From NCBI GenBank assembly GCA_963978895.1, contig OZ022241.1:41524317-41588316 (forward strand): 64,000 nt of DNA, read 5' to 3'. Position numbers and translations under genes: made by a program. The DNA comes from Erpobdella octoculata (taxonomy: Eukaryota; Annelida; Clitellata; Hirudinida; Erpobdellidae). Below, piece after piece: positions 11,834 through 22,281 of this stretch; within the stretch, counting starts at the first letter, position 1; every line of letters begins with the position of its first letter. Below the pieces are notes generated by a model. The model was given only the letters and a program-made list of their open reading frames with translations, was not told the origin of the DNA and did no database searches.

Positions 11834-12626
11834 ACATTCTGATAAAATATTTGTTGTTGTTGTGTCACAATTAGATTTTTTTTAGTCTGTCTTACCGTAT
11901 TTATTTATTTATATTTATTTTTTGTGTGTGTGTAAGGAGCGCCACGGCGTGTACGTATGACTGCAAAGTGTACGAATTTTTCAGCTCTGGAGAGTGTTTT
12001 ACTGCAGGATTAATCATGTGATGTTTATAATGCATTTAATGAGATTAGGTTGTTATGCTACAATTGAGACAGTTGTGTTGTCAGTGTTGTAGTATACTTC
12101 ATCGTTTTTGCTGTTTGTTGTTTTTATTTTATATTAAAAAACTATCTTTCTTTTTTAAAGTCGGTAGTCTGTCGTACTTTATTTTTCTAAAAGTTTTCAA
12201 AGAGATCATTTTGTTCTTCCTAAAATAGTTGATGACGGGAAGGATAAAGTCGTTGGGTATACTTTACCAGAATTTTTCTGAAAACTTTCCTACTTTTTAA
12301 AAATTTATTTAATTTACAAAGTTTAGTAGAAACTGGTTTTCTAAATTATGACATTTTTTATTGTTTCTAGTTTGGGGTTATTTTTGGAGGGAGAAAGATC
12401 GCCTTTTTAGGGGGATTTAGCCAGGCTGCCAAGGGGGAAGGGGCGATAGAAGCTCCTGATTCGACTACCATTTTTCTTTAGCATTTCATGGTTTCTTATT
12501 TTGTATTTTGCAACGATGAATTTATATTCTAATTTTTTTAAATAAACCGTTTTTTATTTTTGTACTGGATTTTTTTTAATAAAATTAAAATCATTTCTAT
12601 AAACACAATGTATTACTTTAGAACTC

Positions 12627-12629
<3 letters not shown>
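11834..12629. other. Intergenic, no gene seen
   Basis: AT-rich sequence downstream of gene B, presumably its 3' UTR and spacer. A G-rich patch near 12380-12460 resembles interior sequence of the hAT-like elements, but no ends were found. Confidence 0.4.

Positions 12630-12702
<73 letters not shown>
12630..12702. repeat. (TA)n microsatellite
   Basis: About 36 uninterrupted TA units next to a LINE fragment. Confidence 0.97.
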
Positions 12703-12704
<2 letters not shown>

Positions 12705-12945
12705 TTAATTCAAAATTATCAGGATTAAGCTTAAGACACATAGAAGAACTCCAGGAGATAATAGATTAAAAGCAGGCAGTTATTTGATTAAGAACAGACT
12801 CAAGAGAAGAGTTAGAGAAAGTAGAATAGACATAAGAGTCATCAGCATACATTTGACTATTGAGATATTGAAAAGATATAATATAAGGAAGTTCAGAAGT
12901 ATATAGAATAAACATTAATGCAATTATAATATCAGGGCCCGTATT
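12705..12945 (-). mobile_element. L2/CR1-like LINE fragment (RT palm)
   Basis: The minus strand reads FILYTSELPYII and QMYADDSYVYS, the RT motif containing the catalytic Asp pair (YADD). It is nearly identical to the LINE at 18880-20209 but truncated on both sides. Confidence 0.85.
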
Positions 12946-13768
12946 CATGACGAGGGCTTAAGAGCTACGCAGTCTCTAACGACGGCGTAACTCAGTGGGG
13001 GGGGGCGGAAAAAGCTAATTCATGACACTCGACTAGCGCTGTTCTCGAGATTAAAGTTAGATTAACTTTACGCCTGCCAGCTAGCAGGTTTAACGGGTCT
13101 CTTAGTGAAAATAAACATTGATTTCCCGAGTTCTCACATCTTTTCGCTAATGGAATAATAACGTAAAACTAAAATTCTAGAACTAAGGAATTTATAGAGT
13201 AAAATTAATGTATTGCTTATTTTGTCTGCCATTAAAAATGTAACCCCCCCCCCCCCCCGAAACAAATTTCTGGTTGCGCCACTCACCTCTAAATGAATTG
13301 TTATAATTTTCAAAAGACTTTATCATTTGTAAAAGTTATATAAGCTTTCATTTAAAAACTACTTGTAATAAAAAGTTTAAAAAAAAGTATGCAGCGTTTA
13401 GCTGAAAAAGTTCTTTAATCTTCTGAGTCTTCTTCTTCTTCTGCCAACGAGACAAAAACAAAATTCGTCACGTTACGTTCCTAAAAAAAAAATGTCTAGC
13501 TTTTCAGCATGCATTTGTTTGCATTGTATTATTTATCGTTAAGAACCTGATTCTGAAATGTTTTATAGCAGCCTGGCCAGCTCAACTACACCTGTTTAGT
13601 AACTATTATTATAAACTAGTATAACTAATAAAATGTCACACTATTCCTCGATTCGTCCAATTACAATCATCAGCTGTTTGTCATCAGCTGTTTTTCATTC
13701 GCTGTTTGGAAGTTTCAGATTCTGAATTAAAAAAAAAATTAAATTAAAACTCCGCTCGTTTTCGGATC
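12946..13768. other. Spacer downstream of LRAT gene C
   Basis: Contains a poly-C run near 13243-13258 followed by ggttgcgccactc, which resembles a hAT-type terminus without an identified partner. A possible terminal exon for gene C is near 13425-13444 on the minus strand (acceptor ...GTTGGCAG). Reading in the phase-0 frame gives KKKKTQKIKE; another frame gives an acidic tail like that of gene A. I cannot decide between them. Confidence 0.35.
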
Positions 13769-13997
13769 CGGTGGCGCAACAGCGAGTGGGGCAGGAGGAG
13801 CAGCCGGTGGCTAAGGGGTGCCAAAAAGGGGCGCAATATCAGTAGAAATTTTAGAAAAAGTACTTAAGACAACCACCCCCCCCCCGATCACCAGCTTTTT
13901 TTGGAGGCAAAAGTGTATGAGGTTGACAGACGGAAATTTTTAGAAGCGCATTCTATAGACTTTGCCCCGGGCGCCAAAAACCCTAGCCACGCCACTG
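13769..13997. mobile_element. hAT-like MITE
   Basis: 229 bp bounded by identical 8-bp duplications TTCGGATC (13761-13768 and 13998-14005). Ends CGGTGGCG and CGCCACTG are near-complementary. The right arm carries the GGCGCCCGGGGC-type subterminal sequence common in hAT MITEs. It lies just 3' of the second exon of LRAT gene C. Confidence 0.82.
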
Positions 13998-14062
13998 TTC
14001 GGATCTGGCCTAATTCTACCATTTTTCGAACAAAAAAAAACTATGAGAATATAAAAAGTAAC

Positions 14063-15790
14063 CTTCACGTTTTCCACTTGTAGGCTAAACGCTTTACCCG
14101 TTTTACACCAAGTTGCAAAGTGTTCGCAGTTGTTTTTAAATAAATTGTACTTTTCTTCACCGAGGCGGCCGAAAGCACGTTTAATAACTTCTCCTTTCGA
14201 CAAGCAGTTGAGATAGTAATGTTTGATTAGTTTCATGTTATTTCTGTCTTTAAACGGTTCTTTGATAACACTTTGTTTAACTCTTGCTTTTGCTTTTCTT
14301 TTTATAAATTCTTTAGCACTTCCGTTGTAGTCAATAACATGGATTATGCCTCTTTGTTTGTCAATTCCCGTAACTATGGCATGGTGGAATATACTGCCTA
14401 ACATACTACTACTACTGCTGCTACTACTACTACTACTACTACTACTAAAACTACTAATACTACTACAGCTATTCTTGAGTGACTGCGATGTTTTCGACGT
14501 ACAAGATATGTGATCGCCGATTTCAAGTTCATCGTAGCTGGTGACTTGCCGCTTCAGGACGCCTCTTCCACTGAGAACTTTTAAAAATAATTTCATCAAT
14601 GCCTCGAAGGTTAAAAGAACTCGCCTGTAAAGCACAAAAAATAAGCTTAGTGTAAAGCTGACTGATTAGCAATTCAGTGTAGAGTTTACAGAGAGTTTAC
14701 GAAGTTTTCGGCTTTACTAGCACTCGTTACAAACTCGGTACTATACCTAAAGAAGTACCTATTTACAAACACGGTAGGTAACTAAAGTGGTTACATGGGT
14801 TTGAACCACTGTCATATGCTCGAACCCTTTTTTCTCTACCCAAATAGAATCGAAAATGATTGGTTCAGCTAGAAACTTTATTACTTAGACTAGAAACTTT
14901 AATACTTATGATGTTTTAAAAAAAATCAAATAAAAAAAGAAATACCTTCCAAAACTATATTGAACAAAAAAGCGTCGGTTTCCAATGGAATCTAAAATCT
15001 TCTTCAATTCAGACAGAAAAATACTTAAAAAAGATTCTTTCTTTCCACCGTTGACTTTTTCATCTTCTTCTAAACTGTTCAAATAGATTTCCGTAGGACT
15101 CGGAAGATCAGTTTTGACGCGATCATTTCCATCGCTGAAGTTTACATGATAGCCGGTTGTGTCGTCGATGCCGTATGACCACTGGCAGTCATTGCAAGAT
15201 ACCAACATGAACTGGTTGATTTCGTCATCAATATAGTATCCGAGATCTTCACTGGAGCACTGGTTGCAAGTGTCGACCACTTGTAATACCCCGGAAACCG
15301 CTCTGATTTCCGGGTCCATGTCACTCAACTGATCCGTTGGCTCCACAGAGCTGGACAAATCATTGCCATCGGCTGATTCTAATTTTTCCGATTCTTCTTT
15401 AGCGGTCAAGTTCAAATGATAGTCAGCAGTGTCGTCTAGGCCGAATGACCAGTGGCAGTCTTCGCAGTTAATCAAAATAAGATTGTCTTTTGCGTGAACG
15501 TAAGTAGTGAGATTTGAGCCCTTACATTCGTTACAGCCGTCGACAAACAACAGAAGCTGCTCAGTATTGCAAAACAGCAGATCTAGACTGGTCGCGTCCT
15601 CGTCAAATCCTTCGTCCTTTTCGCTGAGGTCGACGGAGTCGTCAATGCCGTACGACCAGTTGCAGACATCACAGTAGACCGAAAAGAGTTTATCAGTCAA
15701 GTCGATGTACAGCTTGAGGCCGGTACTACTACAACTCTTGCATGTATCGCGAAACTCCAATACTTGTCCGGTATTACGAGCCGTTGCCAT
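14063..15790 (-). CDS. Zinc-ribbon(x3)/LRAT-domain protein C, 3' end unresolved
   Basis: Minus-strand paralogue with exons 14946-15790 and 14063-14624; phases agree (AAG|GTATTT ... TTTACAG|GCG). The first exon codes three tandem Cys4 modules spaced about 89 residues apart: C17/C20/C40/C43, C86/C89/C109/C112 and C175/C178/C199/C202. Each is followed by x-W-S-[YF]-G-[IL]-D-D and preceded by L-x-[FV]-x-D-x. The second exon is the LRAT domain: LEIGDHISC, then an inserted serine run, then FHHAIV and NNCEHFATWC. The serine run comes from a trinucleotide repeat at about 14403-14465. The exon ends at VENVK|GTTACT, aligning with NKFK|GTGAGT of gene E. Final exon(s) are not certain (candidate near 13440). 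No Cys-rich middle region of the A/B type is present. Confidence 0.78.
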
Positions 15791-16841
15791 TTTTTCTGGG
15801 CAAACTGCACCCGCACAAAGTAGTGGACTATAATTTATCCAGTAGTGTTCTTTTTTAATTTATTATCATTTCAGTACTTAGATATTATTTTTTTCTTTTC
15901 GTATTAGTTTAATAAAAATTGTATCAAGCAGAACAGGCAAAACTGTGAAAATAAGACGATATGAGACTTGAGTTTGAGTGCAGGCGATGATCTGCTGAGC
16001 TGAAAAATTTCCCTTGATCAGCGTCTGCCTTTTTAACTTCTATAAACAACATTACAAACGTACAGATTTGCATTTATTTATGAATTTCAAAATTGATGTG
16101 CTTATTTTACTCAAATTTCAGATGAATTACAACCATTATTGGGAGCTCGTAGTGTCACTGTTGCTGGAGCTGTTATTTCATTTTAAAGTACCTGTATCGT
16201 GCCATTTTCACTGAGTCGCATCGCTGAACATGCAAGCGCCCATGTTGGCACAACCTTTTGCTCAGCTCTGCGAGAACATTGTCCTTGAGCCGTTTAGTGC
16301 GGCTAATAAAAGTTTTGTTTAATTTCAAGCGTCCTTTGGTGAAACACCTCAGTGCTTATTTCATACTTTTTTTATTTTTTTTATGCGGAACATACACACG
16401 GCCAGGCGATTGGTATTGATAATTTTTCAAGTTTATAATTTTTTTAGATTAAAGTTTTAAGAAAAAAGCGCTGATTAATCTAATTTTTCATTGCACATTA
16501 AGTCACCATAATTTTGGGGATCCCTTAAATTCTGCCCCTTCTGACCGGAAAGCTCATGATGTTTCAGAATGTTCTGATAAAACTGAGCTGTTTGCGTATA
16601 CTCTTGCAAAAAGTTGACCGGGAAAGTTCAAATTTAAAAAACAAATTTTATGACAGAAAAAGGGTAGAATTTTCTCCAAAAAGGTAATAAACCAATAAAG
16701 TATTTTCCGCCCCGAAAAACTTTTTTGAAGCCTCCCTAACCCTTACTTAGAGTAACCCTCAACAGTTCCACCCATAGCAGCCGGATTCCCCCTCCAACGT
16801 ACGTGCATAAGAGTGACTTTGCCGCATTCTATTTCTACAGT
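15791..16841. other. Intergenic between divergent LRAT genes C and D, part 1
   Basis: 5' flank of gene C plus AT-rich spacer. No gene or complete repeat was recognised. Confidence 0.4.
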
Positions 16842-16892
16842 CTTAAAACACCTGGTGTATAAAGGAATATAAACTATTATAAAAAATTCTGT
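16842..16892 (+). mobile_element. SINE family 1, copy 3 (3' tail fragment)
   Basis: Only the tail half is present (agtcttaaaacacctggtgt, aaactattataaaaaa), directly before a complete copy. Confidence 0.65.
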
Positions 16893-16907
16893 TTGTATCT
16901 GTGATCT

Positions 16908-17098
16908 CTTTAACTCCGCCTCGCTAATTGCGAGCCAGTCCCAAGCCTGGAGAAAGGAGGAGGGAAAAGTAAAAAAGATCAAATTCTGATCCACGACAGG
17001 AAGTACTTAACTGCTTCCTACATACAGACATTAGAGTCTTAAAACACCTGGTGTAAAGGACTATAAACTATTATAAAAAAAAAAAAAAAAAAAAAAAA
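16908..17098 (+). mobile_element. SINE family 1, copy 4 (full length, with target duplication)
   Basis: Most complete plus-strand copy: head aactccgcctcgctaattgc, gccagtcccaagcctggaga, ggatcc-like palindromic core, tail ataaactattata plus ~25 A. Flanked by TATCTGTGATCT at 16896-16907 and 17099-17110, so both element ends are defined. No tRNA A/B box pair is visible in the head. Confidence 0.9.
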
Positions 17099-17634
17099 TA
17101 TCTGTGATCTAGTTGAGCTAACTAGAGTTTGCTTTACTGAATAGAGATTTTTTTTTTAACCGTCGCTAGAGAGTGCGGTAGTTTTGTGTCTCTTTTCAGA
17201 TACGAGAGGGTGAGCGGTGCGTTCAACACGATAGCAACTGGTTGCTGGTGGTGGTGTGGAAAACAAATAAATTTGAAAAAACCTATGTCGCAGTCTTCAC
17301 CCGGTCACTGACGCCTATATGTCGGAGTTGTGACAATATGAAATAACTCCTAGAACGAGCCATTCTTTTTTATTAGAAACTGTAAACCATGGGATTTCCA
17401 CGGGATAAAAATAAGACGTCTTGTTAAGTTAATTAAATAAGATCCGGTAGTGTGTTTGGTTGTTCCGGAAAAGAAAGAGCAAAGGAACATGAATATTAAT
17501 GAATTACCTAATTATCACATGTGTAGCTGATGTGGACATTGCAGTCAATAATTGCGTTTAAATAGGTTCCTATAAAGTCACAAATCATCATCTCAAAGAG
17601 TTGAAAAAGAAAACTTATCAGCAATACAAACAAA

Positions 17635-18879
17635 ATGGAGTATTCAGACGGACTAAAGCAAGTAATGGAGGTATTGCAGTTTATCGACGAATGCAACAAG
17701 TGTGGTAGCAAAAATATCAGCTTTTACATAGATGAAAATGACGATCTCACAGCAGTCTACTGCGACGACTGCCATTGGTCTTTCGGCTGTGACGACACCA
17801 TCGGTCACGCTGGGTATTATTTTATTTTATTTCTGTTTTTTAATTAATTAATTTATTTATTTATTTAAATAATCTCGATGTTTCAAAAACCTTTTTTGAA
17901 TGTAAATCTTGTTATGAATTTCGATTGTAAGTCTAAGGTTTTCGAAGAGCCGTGGTTAGGTAGGACTAGCGAGGGTACCTATCAGCAAACAAGAAACCCA
18001 AAAGGCAGACAAGACTAAAGTTCAAATTAAAAATCAGTTGTTTGTTTTTCCTAGATAGTTTATAGTCTATTATACCAGATTTTTTATTTATTTTCTATTG
18101 TAATTTTTAGCTTAATTTAAAAAGAATTAAGCAGAAATGATGCTTTATATAACCCCGAGGGGCGGATGCAGAAGGGAGTCTTGTGGACCCGGACCCCCTA
18201 ATTTTAAACCAACAGAAATCATATTTATATCTATATAAAGAATTGTTTGTACGTATGTTTATTTATAAATATATTAGTGCTTGATGTCTGGCTAAAAAGA
18301 GTTTTAAAACGAAGTGTCTATTTTGCACAACGAAACAAGTAACACAATTTGAATACAATAAAAATATAAATGATACAAATAAAAGTTGTACCTTTAAAAA
18401 CAAAAATTTGACGTAGATTATTTGTTAAATTCTGCAGCCAGAAAAAATTATCAGCCTCGGAAACTCGTCACTTTTTGTCCTCGTCGTGCCCTGGCAAGGC
18501 CATTAGTAGAGAGGTTTTCAGCTGTGCCGATTTGGAAGTTGCAGATCACATAGAATTCCAAGGATTCGGTTATTATCATCACGCGATTGTAACTCGGGTT
18601 GACATGACTAATAATGTTATCGAAGTTTTGGAATACACTGGAAAACGAGGAATCACGGAAACCAAATGTCATGCGTTGGTGGATAGAACCGTTTTAACTG
18701 ATCCGTTTAATAGAAGAGTATTCAAATACGAATATGAAACCTGCTTGCCGAAAGATCAAGTTATCGAACGAGCGGAAACTCGTCTAGCAGAGAAAATGTA
18801 TCATTTGCTCTACAACAACTGCGAGCATTTTGCCACCTGGTGTAAAACAGGTAAACCAAGAAGTGAACAGGTGAACAAG
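17635..18879 (+). CDS. Zinc-ribbon/LRAT-domain protein D, 3' end replaced by a LINE
   Basis: Exons 17635-17813 and 18438 onward, phase 2 at both borders (GG|GTATTA ... CTGCAG|C). Exon 1: MEYSDGLKQVMEVLQFIDEC with Cys4 module CNKC-x19-CDDC-HWSFGCDD. Exon 2: LRAT domain with VADHIEF, YYHHAIV, CLPKDQVIERAETRLAEK and NNCEHFATWCKTG. The sequence matches gene E up to VNK (ends 18879). There E continues to a splice donor, whereas D runs without a stop into a LINE reverse transcriptase, giving an open frame to 19569. Gene D has therefore lost its normal 3' end; it may be a pseudogene or make a fusion. The leader before the ATG (gagttgaaaaagaaaacttat) is almost the same as at gene E, so the two are recent duplicates. 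Confidence 0.75.
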
Positions 18880-20209
18880 CATTGGTGGATAGAAGCGTTT
18901 TATCGGTGGGTTAAATCTTATCTATCTGGTAGATATTCCTATGTTTCTATTGAATCTTCTAAATCTACTCCTGTATCTTTGAGCTACGGTGTCCCTCAAG
19001 GGTCTATTCTTGGTCCTTTACTGTTTATTCTCTATACTTCTGAACTTCCTCATATTATATCTTCTCACTCTCTCAATAGTCAAATGTATGCTGATGACTC
19101 TTATGTCTATTCTACTTTCTCTAACTCTTCTCTTGAGTCTGTTCTTAATCAAATAGCTGCCTGCCTTCAATCTATTATATCCTGGAGTTCTTCTATGTGT
19201 CTCAAACTTAATCCTGACAAGTTTGAACTAATCTATTTCAATAAGTCCTCTAAATCCCTAAATCCTCTTCCTTTGGTTTTGCCACCACCATCTTCTCTTT
19301 CCATTTCTCCTTCTCCTTTGATTCGTAGCTTAGGTTTTCTCTTTGACTCTAACTTGTCTCTAACCCCCCAAATTACATCTGTTACTAAATCTTGTTACTT
19401 CCATATTCGCCGCATTAAGCAGCTTTGTCCACTTCTGGATGACCCTTCTCTGCAACTTCTAGTCTCTTCTCTTGTCCTGTCTCGAATTGATTTTTTTTTT
19501 TTTTTTTTTTTTTTTTTATTTTTTTTTTTTTTTATAATAGTTTATAGTCCTTTACACCATGTGTTTTAAGACTCTAATGGCTGTATGTAGGAAGCACTTA
19601 AGTACTTCCTGTCGTGGATCAGAATTTGATCCTTTTTACTTTTCCCTCCTCCTTTCTCCAGGCTTGGGACTGGCTCGCAATAAGCGAGGCGGAGTTGTCT
19701 CGAATTGACTACTGCAATTCACTATACTATGGTCTTCCTGACTCTACCCTCTATCCTCTCTTTAAAGCCTTCAACTCGGCTGCTCGCTTAGTTTCTCGCA
19801 CCTCCTACTCCTCTCACATCTCTCCATCTCTTGTTCTTCTCCATTGGCTTCCTCTCAGATATAGGGTGATTTTTAAAATCTGTTTAATAATGTATAAAAT
19901 AAAAAATTGTCTTTCTCCTCTCTACTTAACTAATTTAATACATATCCCTCCTAAGTCTGGTCTTCGTTCTTTTTCTCGTAATCACTTACGCGTCCTCACT
20001 ATTAAGCATTCTTTTGCTAAACGCTCTTTCTCCTACTCTGGCCCCTATCTCTGGAACTCTCTTCCTTCTTCTCTTACTAACTCTACTTCTCTCACAGCTT
20101 TCCGTCGTGGACTTAAAACACATCTGTTTAATAAGTTCACGACCAAGCGCTATTGAACACTGCGGAAATAGCGCTATAAAAATATTTTTGATTGATTGAT
20201 TGATTGATT
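18880..20209 (+). mobile_element. L2/CR1-like LINE, 5'-truncated, split by a SINE
   Basis: Codes the RT palm and C-terminus: YGVPQGSILGPLLFILYTSE, MYADDSYVYS, KLNPDKFELI, then after the SINE SRIDYCNSLYYGLP, LHWLPLRYRVIF and LWNSLPSSL. The 3' UTR has a GCGCTAT motif and ends in a (TTGA)n tail, typical of L2-like elements. The endonuclease and N-terminal RT are missing (5' truncation at insertion). It begins directly after the LRAT coding sequence of gene D, in frame. Confidence 0.9.
19491..19695 (-). mobile_element. SINE family 1, copy 5 (inside the LINE)
   Basis: Complete copy in minus orientation with a long T/A tail, flanked by the 13-bp duplication TGTCTCGAATTGA (19478-19490 and 19696-19708). 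Removing it restores the LINE frame ...VLSRIDYCNSL, so the SINE inserted after the LINE. Confidence 0.93.
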
Positions 20210-21087
20210 ATGGATATAATACGCATCATTACCAATTGTGAAAGTTTGTTAAATATTTATTTGGATGTCGCAAAATAGCTACCATTTTTGTCAAGGGCAT
20301 CATTTCGGGGAAGAAGGTGATCAATTGTCCCATTTAAAAATTTTTTTAATTTTTTTTTGAAAAAAAAAATAGCAAAATAACTACAAATTCCTCCTCCCCT
20401 CACTAGTCTTTGATCACCTATTTTAGGAAAAAAAGCTCAGCAGTTTCTAGGAAATGTTTTGAAAAAGAAATATAGCTATGACTAGCCACTTAGCCACCTC
20501 TTCCCCGGCCATTAGGGTCATCAGCTATTTTGGGGGATGAAAGTTTAAATTTTTTGGCAAAATCACCTAAGACTGCCCCCTCTCCCAATGATCAGCTTAT
20601 TGGGGATGACAAATTTAGCATAAGAATGGTACAATTTTTAAATGTGTGAGCCTTTTTAACATTTTACCCCTCCCGCGATTTGGCTGAAATGGCGCTCCTG
20701 AATATTGTGAGTTTATCTAAAATTACTTTTTATTTCAAATTATTTGATTTTGTCAATAAAAATTAATTAAAAAATCATAAATTTTCAGGAATGGATGCCG
20801 TATGGTTGCCAGCTAGAGCTTAAAGTTCGCGGCCATTTTCAAACTTTAACTACACAATTTGAAGCCTGAAAAAATATTACTATTTTTTACATTACCAATG
20901 CTTTGTAGTCCATGTAATTCTGAAATCAGCATCGTCGATTGAATTTAATTGTGTTTTTGTTTCGTTTTCTTAAAAATATACTAAATAAAAAAAGTAGTAT
21001 ATCCATGCCTGGATAACGCTATTTTAAAAGCCAAGTTGGTAAGTTGGTGTGGAATCGGCTCTAAGCCATTTCATTCATAAACCTATT
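20210..21087. other. Intergenic, hAT-interior-like repeats
   Basis: No gene. Several imperfect copies of a segment like ggtcatcagctattttgggg / atgatcagcttattggggat occur between 20270 and 20640. This looks like the interior of a decayed DNA transposon; no ends were found. Confidence 0.4.
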
Positions 21088-21232
21088 TACCTCCACGACG
21101 GAAAACAGTGAGTGAAGTAGAGTTAGTAAGAGACGCAGGAAAAGAGTTCCAGAGAAAGGAGACCAGAGTATAGGAAAAAGAGCGTTTAGCAAAAAAAAAA
21201 TGCTTAACAGTATAAAGATACGAAAGTATCAA
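21088..21232 (-). mobile_element. L2/CR1-like LINE 3' fragment
   Basis: Aligns with 4678-4800 (same family, same strand): gagttccagagaaaggagac, aaagagcgtttagcaaaaaa, tgcttaacag. Confidence 0.8.
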
Positions 21233-21585
21233 TGCCTTTGATCGAAATGATTAAAGATCAAACCAAACATTTGGGGAAATTATTCGGCAGAAGTCAAAAA
21301 CCAAAAATTTTAGTTCTTTTTAATTTTTTTCTTATAGGAAATCTTTTGCATTTTTCTCGTTTTTCAGGTATTGTTAAAGAGATAGATCTGTTTTATGAAA
21401 TTGAATGGATCATCTATATATGGTCTAAGGTCCGAGTAGTTTAGTCTACGTATAAATTTACCTAGTAGCCAATGTCAACGGAAAACTTAGCGGGCAAAAT
21501 TGTTTATATCCGTGTGGCATGTAAAAGAACAGCGCTTCTGAGCTCTGGAAGAGGCGCTATATAAATTATCAAACATTAACATTTT

Positions 21586-21768
21586 TATAATAATGTATAG
21601 TCCTTTACACCAGGTATTTTAAGACTGAAATTGTTGTATGTTGGAAGCACCTAAGTAATTCCTGTCATGGATCACAATTTGATCCTTCTAACTGTTTCCT
21701 CTTCTTTTCTCCAGGCTTGGGACTGGCTTGAGTGGCTTGCAAAAGCGAGGTGGAGTTGTTCCGAGTAG
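21586..21768 (-). mobile_element. SINE family 1, copy 6
   Basis: Diverged minus-orientation copy: tagtcctttacaccaggtat, atggatcacaatttgatcct, ccaggcttgggactggctt, gcgaggtggagttg. Confidence 0.8.
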
Positions 21769-22281
21769 TTGCAGAGATTCTATTTAATTCTACCGCGTTT
21801 CTGTCACGTCATGTTTTTCTTTACATCATAAATATCTAATAGATTAATAGTTAAATATTTTATGTATAAATGACGTATTTAAACTGCGATGTTTCGCATG
21901 TCTGAGTCGACTTTTTCGTTATAATGCTGGTTGTTGATGGAATTCCCAATAACCCAGTTTCGATTTGTAAAGAGAATTAATTGGAAAAAACCAACAACCT
22001 TTTTTGATATAAACTTAAAAAAAATAATTGTTTTCTTCAAATTTGGCTTATAAACTAACAAATTTTAATTTATTTTGTTTGCCATTTCAACTTACTCGAT
22101 TTTTCTCTTAAAAAGACGATATTAGGAGATTTGCGACATTTATTATTTATTTATTTACGTAACTACTTTGCTACCTTGTTACGAATTACTGCTGAATTGT
22201 ATAATAGAGTGTGATAAATTTCTATGTGCATTACCAAAAAAAAGAGATTTAGTACCCAAAACAATTAATTAAACTTATGCA

